DNA from: Ligula intestinalis
Taxonomy: Eukaryota > Platyhelminthes > Cestoda > Diphyllobothriidea > Diphyllobothriidae
NCBI GenBank assembly: GCA_036362985.1
Contig: JAYGXS010000004.1
Coordinates: forward strand, 61,905,800 to 61,969,799
Length of the DNA stretch: 64,000 nucleotides
Direction: 5' to 3'
Part shown: positions 1-12,100 of the stretch, piece after piece
Position numbering within the stretch: position 1 is the first letter of the stretch
Layout: every line of letters starts with the position of its first letter
Position numbers and translations under genes: made by a program
The notes under the pieces: model-generated
Told to the model about the DNA's origin: nothing
What the model saw: only the letters and a program-made list of their open reading frames with translations
Databases searched by the model: none

Positions 1-1434
1 TAACTTAGCAATCGGGGGAAGCTGAATACTCTCTTGATAAGTGAATTTGGAAGGCCGTCAGTTCCCGAGGAGTGCGAGTTTTTTAGACGGATAATGTGCT
101 TACGAATTACTTCTATGGAGAAATCTATGGTACTGATAGTATTGACTGAGCATGGCTGAAAAGACGGGACCGGTTCAGATTCCGTCGTAAGGTGTTTTGC
201 AAAGAACGCATTGAACAGTTCAGCCTTCTCAGACTCATCTTGCACAAAGTTTTTATTTTCATTCAGTAAGGGGGGGATTTCGTGACCTCGTTTAGCGGAG
301 GACCGACGGCGGAACAGTTGGGCAATCGATTTTGCAGAGTTTAACTCGCTGAGTGCGCAAGATTCCCTATGTTTGTCACGTGTAAGACGAATCTTAGACG
401 CTAATTCGAAAATCTCTGCGATTCTAAGGTGCACCGATAATGAACTAGTAGACTGGTCTTTCAACTGTCTTTGCAATTTCTTCAGTCTAGACATAAGAAA
501 ATGAGGAACGGTGGGGTCCGAAGTATAAGGCTTAACAATTTTGATCGGCACAAATTCCAAAATGCTATTTGAAATTGCCGTCATTAAGTCACCGAGAATT
601 GTTACACTGTTCGTGGAGGAAAGCTCCTGCCAGTCTAGTGAGTCCATAAAGTTGTTAATTAAATTAATATCAGCTAGGTCAAACGCACGGTAGGTACGAG
701 TGGTGCTAGCCTTTTTCGTAGAAGCAAGCGGAAGGCAACAATGGATCAAAGTATGGTCACTTGGGAAGAGGTTCTGATTGTAGTCAACAAAAAGGGGGAA
801 AATGTCATTAGTGAAAATTAAGTCTAAAATATGCTGATCCCTTGTTGGGGAACAGACCAACTGAGACCAGTTTGAAAAATTGATGGTATCTAGGAAGGGC
901 TGAAATCTGGATGGACAACAGTTCAATGACCAATCAATTTCGGGAAAGTTTAAATCCCCTGCGATAACTTTAGCATCAAAGGCGGACTCCGAAATCAGCC
1001 TAAATATTTCGCAAAGCTTTTCATCATCTTCCGATGATGAGTTAGGTGGACTATAAATGCATCCAATAATCGCCTTTTGACGGGGAGACAGGATAATGGA
1101 TGCAAAGCAGTAATTGCCCGAGTATGACTCAGCATCTAGGTTGAAGGGGAAATGCTTAAAAATAGCTTTAATATAGAGAAGACAACCGCCACCACGTTTA
1201 CTAGGGCGGTCTTGACGGTAGAAATCATACTCGTCTATTATGAGTAAAGCATCAGAAATTACTGGATGGGTCCACGACTCTGTAATGCATATAACATCTG
1301 GCTTCAGCTCGAACGCAATAGCTCTAAGCTGAGCCATCTTATTTAAAACAGATCTTGCATTAAGCAGGATGATATCTAGTGAAGCTTGAGTAATCGAACT
1401 AGGGTTATCTTTATTTAGTAATAAAAATTTGGAG
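1..1434 (-). mobile_element. LINE ORF2: endonuclease domain and start of RT linker (runs off window edge)
   Basis: One minus-strand frame stays open from about 1434 to the window start and must continue outside. It begins with the apurinic-type endonuclease signature of non-LTR retrotransposons: LNARSVLNKMAQLR near 1360-1320, then a TES segment, a GGG(C)LLYIK block near 1190, IYSPPNSSSEDD near 1030, GDLNFPEIDW near 960, and SDHTLIH near 750. It ends in the pre-RT linker SSGTDGLPNSLIKR. This order is that of CR1/Jockey-clade LINE ORF2 proteins, which nick target DNA and reverse-transcribe their own RNA. No stop was found in the parts I translated, so the copy may be fairly young. The RT domain is not in view. 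Confidence 0.85.
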
Positions 1435-2350
1435 GTGGGTAATTTGGTTGGAAGTTTGGAGAATAGCCATCGACTGGAGCAGGACAATTAACATAAGAAA
1501 GCTGAGGGGGATAGCTGAAAGCTGCAGGTAGACAGCTCTGTGAGATCGATGGGCCATAGGGATACGTGCCGTGGTGAGTTTGCTGATAGTTACCGGGAAA
1601 TTGGGAAAACCAAGACGGGAAAGAGAGGCTGGAGGGCGAGGTAAGGTAACTATGAGGATTAAGCGGTGGAAAGCCTGGCCCAGTATGATACTTGTGATAA
1701 GTAGGGTAACTTATATGTTTGTTAGCTTCCTGTTGTAAAGGCTTAGTTAGTGTTTGGGAAGGCTGCATGCTCGCGGTTGAGTTCCGGATCCCACCCTTTC
1801 GACGACCTGAATTGGGTGCTTTAATAGAAGGTTTGGGAGGACTCTGATCGAGTATCGAAGCTGTTGGTCTACCTGACGTAGAAGGCTTTTCGAAATTTCT
1901 AGGAGGGCTACCAGAATTACTAGCTATGGCAACTGGAGAAGCATTAAAGTTGGAAGTAGACGGGGATGTCTGGTGACTTGAGGGGGATGAGACAGTTGCT
2001 GTACTGGGGAGCAGTAATCTAGGTTTGCCAGGAATAAGAGTACATGGCTCGCTAGGCTTCCTAGGGCTACAACCAGGAACTTAAGCCAGTTGCGGTAAAT
2101 TTTCAATTTTATTAGAAGAACTTGATGCTATTCTTCGCTCCATTGGAGTGAGATCATGATGGAGGAAATACTCTGTATTTTTCAGATATTTGGTAACAAG
2201 CTCTTGCTGTTTAAAAATGGCATCGATTTCAATGGGTGTAAATAGCTTGACTAAAATGGGTGGGTTTTTACTGCGAGATGACAGTCTTATAGCCTCTGCT
2301 ATTTTATAGTTAAATCCACAGGAGCAGAGGAAATGCATTGCAACGTCCAT
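1415..2350 (-). mobile_element. LINE ORF1-like region upstream of the endonuclease ORF
   Basis: Going 5' to 3' on the minus strand, 2350-2081 encodes an 89-codon piece with HDLTPMERR near its end. That resembles the (D)LTP-x-ER motif closing the RNA-binding-like domain of many CR1/L2/Jockey ORF1 proteins. It is followed by a Pro/Tyr/Ser-rich stretch, including 1768-1415, which overlaps the start of the endonuclease frame. The reading frame changes at least once (about 2081-1769), so ORF1 is either frameshifted or joined by a mechanism I cannot see. The assignment rests on position and the short motif, not on a search. Confidence 0.55.
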
Positions 2351-2359
2351 TGGCCTAAT

Positions 2360-4047
2360 TGATTTCGGAACGTTTTTCAGAATAAAATTGTACGACCTTT
2401 TTTTTGTCTATCCTGTGACTCACTTGCGACCAAATTAACGAGACTATCTAAACGTTTGCATTCCTGAGAGGTTAACAACGTTAGAATAAGAAGGCAAAGC
2501 GTGGTCTAGTTAGTGAAATGCGAATAAAATTAGAAGCATAACTTTCACAACTTCTCTGACAGAGGCGGACGTCATTTCTACGCACGTCGACCTACGCCAT
2601 GATAATAAATATTGTTCAGTCTCCTTACTGACGATGGAGGATTAACCTTGCTTGCATGGGGTGCAGTCATTTCTCTTCAATAACTCCAATATCTGATAAA
2701 GATTACTAATTGCATGAATTTTCGGATTGCTTTTCATTGCCAATTTGGATCTCGTGGTACAGTATTGATATGGTCTGTAAACTGGCAATAAATATAATTA
2801 TTTACTTATTTAAACGAAGACTGTACTCGTGTACCAAGGAGAACTAGCAGCGCTTTTCCCGATCAACCGATCTGTTATTTTAGATATCCCGAGAGTTCTC
2901 AAGAATAGTGAAGTGACTGCGAGGATGAGAACTCGTAGCAAGAGGGAAGATGAAACATCACAACAGGAGGCTGAAGTATTAATGAACCATGATTGATACT
3001 TAGGAACAGTTAAGCAACAACAGAAATTCGAATTTAAAAGAGGAGTTTGTAAATCTTCCTCGACTACTTATAGAAGGTTACTCGGAAAGCCAAACTCAGG
3101 AGTTTGGGAAATCTCAATAAAAGCGATTTGTTTAGAGGCTGATGTGAATAAAATGTAGTTAGACCTGAGTACAGTGTCTCAGATGGAATAATATCTTTTA
3201 ATGACTCAATAAACTAGCCATTTCAGCCAGATGTTTAAGTAAATATTCTGGCAGAATTCCAGATCCGTGAAAAAAAATGATAACGTCGGCCCACTGCGTT
3301 TGCAATAATTCAAAATTATGCTGGGGAGCAAGCAGTACAGCAAAGTAATCCAATAAAAATCTAACTTTTTGCACTTGTATAAACGGATTCTTTTCAATCG
3401 GATACTCCGGACCGGAAGCGCTGAAACGTTCCAACTTTCTTTTTGTAAGCTAAACAGCAATATTGGTTCTATATCAAGGTTGAGGCTATTTCAACATCCC
3501 AATGTTGGTATAACTGTGTTTTTTATAAACAAATACTGTCCACACATACATACATACATTCCCTTTAATAAGCCAAAGATGACTGAACTGAAAGTGCCAG
3601 GAAGCCATCTAGTCTAGCGCTTGTAGGTCCTTCTCCCTTTCCATTTTAGGTGGTCAGCTGCGTTTTTCTTGCCACACTTTTCGAAATACACACAATTTTC
3701 TGAGCCTCAGACACGTGGCGTGTTTTGGCAGTTCTCGTATATTCTTGCATTTTCTACACCTTCGCCTTCCCTGCTGACGACACCTACTCCGGTGGTCATT
3801 CCCGGGCTCAGGATCAACGGTTAACGTCTGGAACGCAGACTATCTACAACCATTCCAGGTTTTAACAGTCGAACCGGGTTTCCAACGTCGGTTAATCCTT
3901 CTTCTCTGCAAGTCAATTTTTGGCTACTGCGAAAGACAATCCATTGAACCCTGTGGGTCATATCGTTATCATTGACATTGCCTTATAGCAGTTTTTACCT
4001 TTTTAATGTCATCGTAAAATGGCAGTTACGTTACTACTAGTTGATTA
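2360..4047. other. No gene seen; short LTR-like similarity near 3.78 kb
   Basis: AT-rich sequence without convincing coding potential; the small ORFs near 3.2-3.6 kb overlap on both strands and carry no motif. About 3775-3825 (GACACCTAC..GGGCTCAGGA) is clearly similar to 15580-15620, just upstream of the tRNA-Trp-type primer-binding site. It may be a second degraded copy of the same LTR element. A short CATA repeat lies at 3543-3558. Confidence 0.4.
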
Positions 4048-4500
4048 CTACCTTGAGCATTTTTCTATTTCCCCACTTTCTAACGTTTTTTGTACGTGAT
4101 ATAGACGAAAACGTCGAATGGCTACAGTAACTTCCCTCAAGATAAATGGTATATTTTCGAGAAAGTAAGTGTTTGGAAGCAGAACAGTCGAATTTTCAAT
4201 AATTTTTTTGGACACTAAAGCACTGAAGCTATCAGCCAATCAGCTTGTTGTCTGTTATGAGGTTTCTCGGGGCAAGGGATAGGATGGCGTCATGTTTCTG
4301 TGAGTCTTCGTTGTGCGGGAAAAAGCTTCGCAACATTTAACGAGCGGCTTTCGGCTAAACTGATCTTAGCCCAGTTTCTTTTACTGAACCTGTTGAAGGC
4401 CAGTTTTTCCTTGAAACAAACCCCCATTTTCGCACACTATCGACTAAGCACAAACCGAAAACACAAAAGTGCTTTGCGGAAAGATTAAGTACGTTTTAAG
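4048..4500 (-). mobile_element. LINE fragment (linker between endonuclease and RT), degraded
   Basis: Translation of 4239-4048 gives MADSFSALVSKK and, further on, REVTVAIRRFR. These line up with ADSFNAFLSKT and WDVTVAIRRYR in the LINE at 51298-51014. The DNA at 4315-4350 (AAAAGCTTCGCAACATTTA) is also close to 51375-51400. This is therefore a short relic of the same LINE family as the 49.7-52.9 kb copy, on the same strand. Stops and frameshifts make it non-functional. Confidence 0.65.
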
Positions 4501-6170
4501 TTTCTCCTGCATTCTAAGGAGACTGATGGCGCACGAGAGGTGCTATTTCAGTAAACCTTATTACCATATTGGCAGTAAACTGTGCATTTAGAAAAGTTCA
4601 ATGTCGCAGGCTAACCAGAGCCCCTCGAAGATCGAGGACTTGCAAAATAATAGATAGCAGCCCTATCTATAGGAGATCGACAGAACCTTTAAAAACAATA
4701 ACATGATGCAACATAAATTTCCCGTCCGGATAAAAGGTATATTTCAAGTAAATGTCCACCTAGTGTGTGATTTAATGCCTTTTTTGGGTCCGCCACGATT
4801 GCCTTCTCGGGAAATTCATTCGAGTCACTGACAGCTCGCTGCGAAAAGGGCTGTCGGTAAATATGCAGGCGAACGAGGATTCCTGGAAAGCTTAAGAGAA
4901 TTTTCACGCAGGTTAGTTTTTATAGTCGACGGAGTGCATTCATAGAAGTGTAGGGTTCCTCGTGAGTTCGTGAGTAACACGAGACTTTAAACTCTTCAAA
5001 ATTTTCATTACCTCCTTCTGCACCAATTCCAGCAGCTGATAATTTTTTCAGCCATTGCCGCTAGGCCTTACTCTATATTCCATTCTGGATATATGTCCCA
5101 TGTAGTTTTCAAATACTTCCTCGCGTGTCTGTATAATTCTTCTTAATAGCGAAGAGAACACAACAGATGTTTATTTTACCAATTAAACTAAAATCGGTCG
5201 TGCAGTACCGAAAATAGTCGCATTGGTCCAGTTGATCAAAAATTTTGCCAAATTTCGTACCACTAATATAGTTTGTGGCCAAAATTCCAATAAAATAGTA
5301 TGCATCTTTTTGACAGATGGCGTACTCGTAGTGATATTAGCTCATTTCAACTGTGGATCAGCACTTAGGTAGCTGTTTATAACTAGCATGTGAATAAATT
5401 TTTATAATAGAGCAGAATTTCCGTGTGTTCACTTTATTCTTACTTCCATATACTGAGCAATGTGATGAGTAGGCAAAGGCAAGACGATGATATGTGCATG
5501 AAAACGCAAGACCTTATACGGTAAAAAGTTCCATGTAGGAAAAATTTACTGAAATTTGTGATAAAACTGCGAATTATCGAGGTGCACTGACATAATAATG
5601 ATGTCGGTTAGTGTCATTTTAGGCGTTTGAAGTCCACTATTCCCAGCAAACGTATACATTGTGGACTAGAAGAAGCTGAACGCATTAACTAAATCCCCAC
5701 AACTGACTGACTGTACACGGGCTGTTCTATAAAATGGCCTGATTCCTAAACGGATGTGACCTTGACGTCAGCTTAACCAAAGGATAGATGGTGTGAAATT
5801 AATAAGCTAAAAGTTGTATCATGAAATTCACTGTAGTTAATATAATCTCACATTTCCGGATGACAAAAACCGCAGTAAAACTTTCTGAACGCACCCGACC
5901 TCCAGTGAGCTACGACAATATCTGCGCTTTATACGGTCTGAGCCTCCATGTAAAAAAATTTAAAGAATAGCAGCCCGGGATAGTCAATATCAAAAAATCA
6001 CAGATAGACGTACCCTGATGGACGGAAGAGAGCATGTGGATAACTGTACAATGTTGCCTCACTGAACTGAATTTGTGCTGATCTGAACTATCAGGTCACA
6101 ATAAATGTCAATGCTTGGATAACTCTTCTCTAGATAGGATTAAGATTCAGGCTAAAACACTCCCCTTCAA
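4501..6170. other. No gene or recognisable element seen
   Basis: AT-rich sequence with only short ORFs on both strands. The 72-codon minus-strand ORF near 4.7-4.9 kb shows no motif or splice context that I can support. Confidence 0.4.
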
Positions 6171-7790
6171 TTCTATTTTTATGGCCAACCTCCGGGTTCA
6201 GTACTCGGACTGACCCTCTTTCCCTTGTTCTTTAATGATTGTGTACAGGTTTTGGTCTGTGAGTGTGCCACGTTTGCAGATGCTGTGAAAATATGGAAGG
6301 TCATCAAGAATGCCGCCGATGAAGATGACTTCCAAAATCTTTGTTGAGTAAACGATTGGTCGCGTAGGTGGCTCCATTCCTTCAATTCGAACAAATGCAC
6401 CCTGCTGCGCCTGGGAAATTTAAATTCGGTCCCTGATGCGCGATCCTACTATCTGAACGGAATATCACTCCAAGAATCAGAAATACAGAGTGATCTCGGT
6501 AGCTGAACGACAGACTACCTCAAACTATCTGCACATTGTTTTAAGGTGGCTAAAGCTGCAACGTCAATGTTGGACGCCATCAAGCGGGCATTGACAGTTT
6601 TAGATGAAGACTGTTTCTCAAAAACCATCGGTATCTTCGTAAGGCCACATCCTAAATATGCGGTTTAAGCCTGGAGTCCGTCGATGCGGTAGGATTATAA
6701 CATACTCAAAAGCGTGTAGCGGCGAGACACAAAATTAGTAAGAGGCCAAGGTGCACTACCATACGAGATCCGCCTAAATAACCTTAATCTCCATCCTCGG
6801 AGTTATGGGCACTTACGCGGAGATTTGATACAAACCTTCCGTTTCGTGCGTGGCTTGGACTGCCTTCTGATGTGTGATGATTTTTCCAACTCGCCACTAC
6901 AAATAATCTCCGGGGACATCCCTTCAAACTATGTGCTCCAAGGATGATTAGATAAGAAGAAGTATGTTCATATCGCACCCCACAAGCCCTTATCTGGCGT
7001 TTTATAGATGCCTGTATCTTCCCTCTCATTCTTTATTGCTCTCCAGTTACTTTTCTAGCATAACTCAAGAAAGACTTCCTTATTATTAAACGTATTCTCC
7101 GCATACTCTCTTCAGCTGCCGGTTATTCCTATGCTTTTTTAGCTGACCTTATAATTCAGCGACATTTCAAATCGGTCAAGAATTTTGTGGACCGTATTCT
7201 TAGTGAGGTCACTCACCCTCTCCACTCTGAATTAATGGCTGCGAAGTCTTCTCGTACCATGCGCCGAAGCTTCCGTCATATGACCTACCGTACATCGGCC
7301 TACAAGTAATCGGTACTCCCATTCTTAACACGATTCCTCACGTGTGAAGAAATGGAAATTGAGAAGCTGAAGGCAGACCTGTCTCCATAACTGATGTGGC
7401 AACCGTGTCGATTTCTTACTTTGAGTATTTTTTATCTTTGACCGTTTACTCTTGAGCTTTTTGGACCCCTTAATTTACCTTATTTTTGCTCTCCGTAAAT
7501 GAGCCATTTTTTGCTGAAAATTTTGAAATTTTTATCAAATTATAGTTCTCTAGTTATCTATCTATCTATCGGGGTCATGGCCCATGGAATAACCTACCTA
7601 TGGCGATTTTTATGCCTAAATTTGTGGATTCATTCAAACACTGACTTGATATGCATATTTAGCAGCACAACGTGAACTATGTGACAAATTAACCATAAAG
7701 CACCAATCCACAATGCGACTGTCTACATTGTCCTGACTAGAAACTTGTTAACATTGTTTCTAATTCTTGATATTTCGATGTGACAAATAC
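6170..7790 (+). mobile_element. CR1-like LINE 3' part (RT palm/thumb), degenerate and interrupted
   Basis: Plus-strand translation in shifting frames reads FPLFFNDCVQ, CATFADAVKIWK (RT motif region with a damaged catalytic Asp pair), then CFKVAKAATSMLDAIKRA and LDEDCFSKT, typical of the thumb region of CR1-type reverse transcriptases. In-frame stops occur near 6355, 6510 and 6670. The 3' tail resumes after an insertion at about 7572-7790 (CAACGTGAACTATGTGACA..), which matches 47370-47510, the tail of a second copy. It is a dead copy. Confidence 0.7.
6986..7571 (+). mobile_element. Second LINE 3' end nested in the first
   Basis: From about 6986 the plus strand encodes IWRFIDACIFPLILYCSPV, then KRILRILSSAAGYSYA and RHFKSVKNFVDRIL, a LINE C-terminal region that does not continue the surrounding CR1 copy. 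It stops near 7307, has a T-rich 3' UTR and ends in a TCTA/TCTATC microsatellite at about 7556-7571, as expected at the 3' end of some non-LTR elements. The host LINE tail resumes directly afterwards. A 5'-truncated LINE therefore inserted into an older LINE. The left junction is approximate. Confidence 0.55.
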
Positions 7791-7799
7791 GCAGTTCAA

Positions 7800-8889
7800 A
7801 GGCACATGCCTATTTTTTCCTATAATATACTGACCGACCGATTCCGACTTAATAAAAATAATTTGTATTATCGACAGCAGAACGTTTCCAAGACAAGGGA
7901 GACTGGATTGGCCCCATCTGCCAAGTTAGCCGTTGTAATTCATATATACCCAATCCCAGGTTTTGCAGCGCCTATAATACTGGACACTGCCACGAAACAC
8001 AGAACCAACAGAGATTTTTGAATATGCCAAGGCCACTTTTGCACGGATCTCGGATGACGGCGGTGTGACCGTTTGTTGGTAAATATTGCCGGTGTTTATT
8101 CCCTCTCTGCCGCTGACTTCTTCCGCTACCACTATCGTATCGTACCGTATGTTCCCTGTCGTCAGCACCTCCATAGCCCTCATCCGCAGTTGCCGACAGC
8201 GCTGCACTCTACACCGGTATCTAACTGGTATTTCGCGACTACTCCTCAGGCAATATGGATCGATCTTTATAACCGTGTTATTATTATGGATCGTTACATT
8301 TTGTCTTTTTATATTTACTCGTTGTTTTACAATAATAGACTATTTACTTTACTATTCATTATTCTTCTTCAGTCCTCTGCGTACGATTGTGGTGATTTAA
8401 AACTCTGTCCCGTGTTACATGCCTGGGGAACTACTATATGTGAATTATTGCCTCAGGTTTTTCTCAGCCGCAACGTCTTCGACTGCTACACAACGGGGCG
8501 GCTACTGGCGAGGTTCAAGACTCAGCCCCAGAACACAAAGGGGCGAGGAGATCCCGTAACTCGAACGATCGGCGTCTCTATACCAGAATACTAATTGATA
8601 TTAAATGGAACACCAGTCTGTGAGCAGCATCGAAATATATATAGTTGCATTCCTAGGTGTATTGTAACGTTTCCTGCTAAATTGCCTTCGTCAACTCCAT
8701 CAAACTTATGTACATGTATTATGCCGAGTAAAATATCAACTGCAACCCTCATTCCATGTTTGCGGCCTCCCTTCTCATTGAGAAATCAGTTAGATGTTAG
8801 TGCGGAAAATCCTGCAACTACTTCAAATAGAAACTCTGTTCTTTCCAGTTTAACTGCAAAAATGATTCCGGATCCCAATCACGTACTTT
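7800..8889. other. No supported gene
   Basis: The longest frame here (about 8073-8594, plus) has no domain, low codon regularity and overlaps open frames on both strands. I treat it as a chance ORF in an intergenic or relic-repeat region downstream of the Argonaute 3' end. Confidence 0.4.
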
Positions 8890-8895
8890 TTTAAT
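8890..8895 (-). terminator. Candidate poly(A) signal ATTAAA of the Argonaute gene
   Basis: On the minus strand ATTAAA followed by A-rich sequence lies 229 nt past the Argonaute stop codon. I see no AATAAA between the stop and this point. The motif is common by chance, so support is positional only. Confidence 0.35.
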
Positions 8896-9123
8896 CAGCA
8901 ACGGCACTTGTAGCCAGGAAATCAGTGCAAGACCACTAAAAACATACGCATCTTTCTTTAGACTTTTGAGAAGACCATAGAACATTAAAGATACAGGAAG
9001 GACTCGCCGTTAGGTAAACCCATACGGAAAAATATAAAACATGCAAACAAACAACAAAAACTGATGTCAATTGAAAATCTAAAAAAGGGAACTATGAAGC
9101 TATGAAAGGATAGGAATATAGTA

Positions 9124-12100
9124 TCAGAGAAAGAACATGGCATTTTGCTGGCTGGGATTCAGTTTGAATTTGTTATTCTGAAGAATCTCTTCGGGTCTAG
9201 GCATATCCTTCAGCCAGTCGCGAGCTCGAAAAGCAGCAAGATGCGAGTAGAACGTGGGAGCCGGGTACGACACACTGCGGCAACAGCGCATGTAGGCATG
9301 GCAGAGGTAGTATGTGAAGCACTGAAGAGCGTCAGAGCTCCAATTGTTGTCATCATAGAGGACGTGATAATGAGCTGGCTTTGTGGTACCCTGAAAAGAA
9401 ATTTTCTGAATAAGCTAACTCTTTTGGTCTTAGGAAATTGTCCAACGATCCCACTTTTTTAAGGTGAGTAAGCTGTAATAAAGACACAAGAAACAAATCA
9501 CAAGACTTGGGCTTTGAGAATTCGTTAAGAGTTGTGTGCCCTTTAAGTGATCTACCTTGGTTACCTGCTTTTATATCAAAACCATTTAAATTTTTGAGCA
9601 AGAGGTCCTGTCTTTCAATGACCTTTTTACAAAGTTTGAGTTAAATCAGTGATATACTTAACAATACCGTCTTTACATCTTTGATGCACTGTCCCTATGC
9701 GGGTCCGAGAATTGGGTAGACTAAAGGTGCTTTCAAGTTATGCACACTCGGAAAGCCACTGACAAACACTGCAAACATGGTAAACTAAGGAATAATATAA
9801 GTAACGAAGACAGATGCGAGTACGGTCTGTGCACGCATGCTCCACCTCTGATGAAACTTACAGCGCAGCATGCTCACTATACAAAACCCGGGACTTAGTG
9901 GACTTCAGGAACTTATCAGAGCCAGCTTCATCTACATAGGCTTAGTGAGAAGGTAAAGAGACTCCAAAACCAGGGACTGGCTGATGACGGCTAATGAGAC
10001 CGAAATGGCCATTAAAATCTCTATTGTCTTCGCCGACAGTGTTGTCTGCCTAAACTTTTAGCCCCTATGGAGCTGGGGCGGGACTCACAAGTAAGCTCAA
10101 TTAGCGATCAGTGAACATTTATCAAAGAGCACTAAGGATATGTTGGAAGTAACCGATTCAAGTCACAGAAAACTAGCCCTTTAGTGAAAGGCGTTGTAGA
10201 GCCTTTTATTTAATGTCTCACGTTATTTGATAGGAGTGTGCGAGCTTGATCAAGAGCTTTATTCCTTTATTGCCGACTGCGATGGGTTTTCGGAGAATGA
10301 AACCGGGTGGGATGTCTAGTAGGCAGCTGCTGAAGTGGCTTTAAGAACATGGCTACTAGCGCACTGAACATGAAGGTGGGCGACGCCGTTACGTCAGATG
10401 AAAAAGGGACGTGTTCTTTGGTAACGACTAGTGTCCATGCGGAGCCTAGTTTGTGCAGGTTTAGGGAGCTACATGGAGATATGGCGAACTCGACAGATAC
10501 ATTTAAACGCACTCTCAATGTATATTAACTAAGCAGATGCTGTTCATAAGCATAGGCAAGCACTATTAGAACATGCCTACGCTCAGCTCAGGTGAAGTTA
10601 ATATCTGCTATTCGAAAAATTCATCTACGATCCTCAGGATGACTTTTAAATGTGCGTATACTACTCACTATTTTATAGTAGCATAGTTATTTTATGCATT
10701 TATGTAGACTATATTTGCATCATTTTTTCATAAGGGCATTGCCTACTGCCCTAAATATATTGAACCATACTGAACTGCTGAATTATATCTAAATCGCAAC
10801 GAACGAAGAAAAATAAGAAACAGCAAATAAAATACCAAGGTACGAAGAGGCACCTGTATGCCTTCCTGGGAGCAGAGATAGAAGTCAAACTCTCGTGGAT
10901 GTGTCACTTGTTGATCCACAACGGTTCCTGGTTCTACATTGCGCATTCTACACCACGATTTGCTTAATTACGATCAGACGCATCGCTTACCTCGGATCCA
11001 GTGGTTGAAACCGTACGTGGTGCCGTTTCTGCACAACAATGAAAGTGATTCCTGGTTCGTAATCCTGTTTTAGAAGTCTGCAAGCTCGTTGTATAGCAGT
11101 CAGTTCAGACACCAATGTGGACTGAAACTGGCCCTCCGAGACACCGTCACGATAGAAAATTATTCGATTTGGGAGTCGATTATTGTTGAACTGCCCAAAA
11201 GCCTATCAGACAAAGCAAGTTGGCGTGAGATTCAATAAATTTATAAACTGCTAGCTTGAAAGGAACCAAAAACGACAACTTGTCTTCCTTCGCTATTTTC
11301 TCTCACAGATAAACGCGCCATCTTAGTCTCTGTTTCGTATCAAAAGCCCTCCAGCGCAAAGGCTAACGCAGTGACGCATGACGTGACACAGATTTGTTAC
11401 TTCGATGGCTTTTTAAATATTTTTCCTATTATATTCTGTTTTTATGCACTCTACCTTTGTATTTATTTTCTCTTTCTCCTGATAGGCCCAACTGGTTTAA
11501 CCCTTTTTACCACCTTTCCCGTATAACAGATGGATGGAGTTTTCGCGTGCCCTTGTGAACCCTAAATTGAACTTTTATCGATTCACGAAGCATTACATCT
11601 GTGTATTTGTTAATGTTGATCATAAAGTATGCAACAAACCCTTCAGAGCAAGGTTTATGGACAATGTTTGTCTCTTTCCTAATAGCATAGATAAATGTTT
11701 GATTTTCATTCGACATAATGTATACAGCACGTATTTTTTGAACCCTGGATGCAAGTGTAGCGGCAGTTAGAGTTCAATCTTATTCGATATCTGAATTAAA
11801 AGGTTTTGAAACCAAAAGCTATCCTTTCTTCGAGTATAAATAAAAAGAAAGCGTAAAATTCTACGATACGGGTACAAGAAAGGATATTTCTGTTAGGCAG
11901 GCCTAACGAACAGCTTAGCGAGCAGTAGCTTGCGAGGCATGGCCACAACGCAAGCAGGCTATCGATCGGCCTACACGGGCGAATGTACAAAAACCGTCAA
12001 AACGATCGATAATTCACAGTTTAAACCACTGTCATCCACTGAGTTAAACAACCAATGGGACTGGTCACCATCTCAGAGGGAAATCTAATTGGCTCAGTGG

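Noticed and set aside
8073..8594. 173-codon plus-strand ORF
   Set aside because: No domain, no splice or poly(A) context, and open frames on several other frames of the same stretch.
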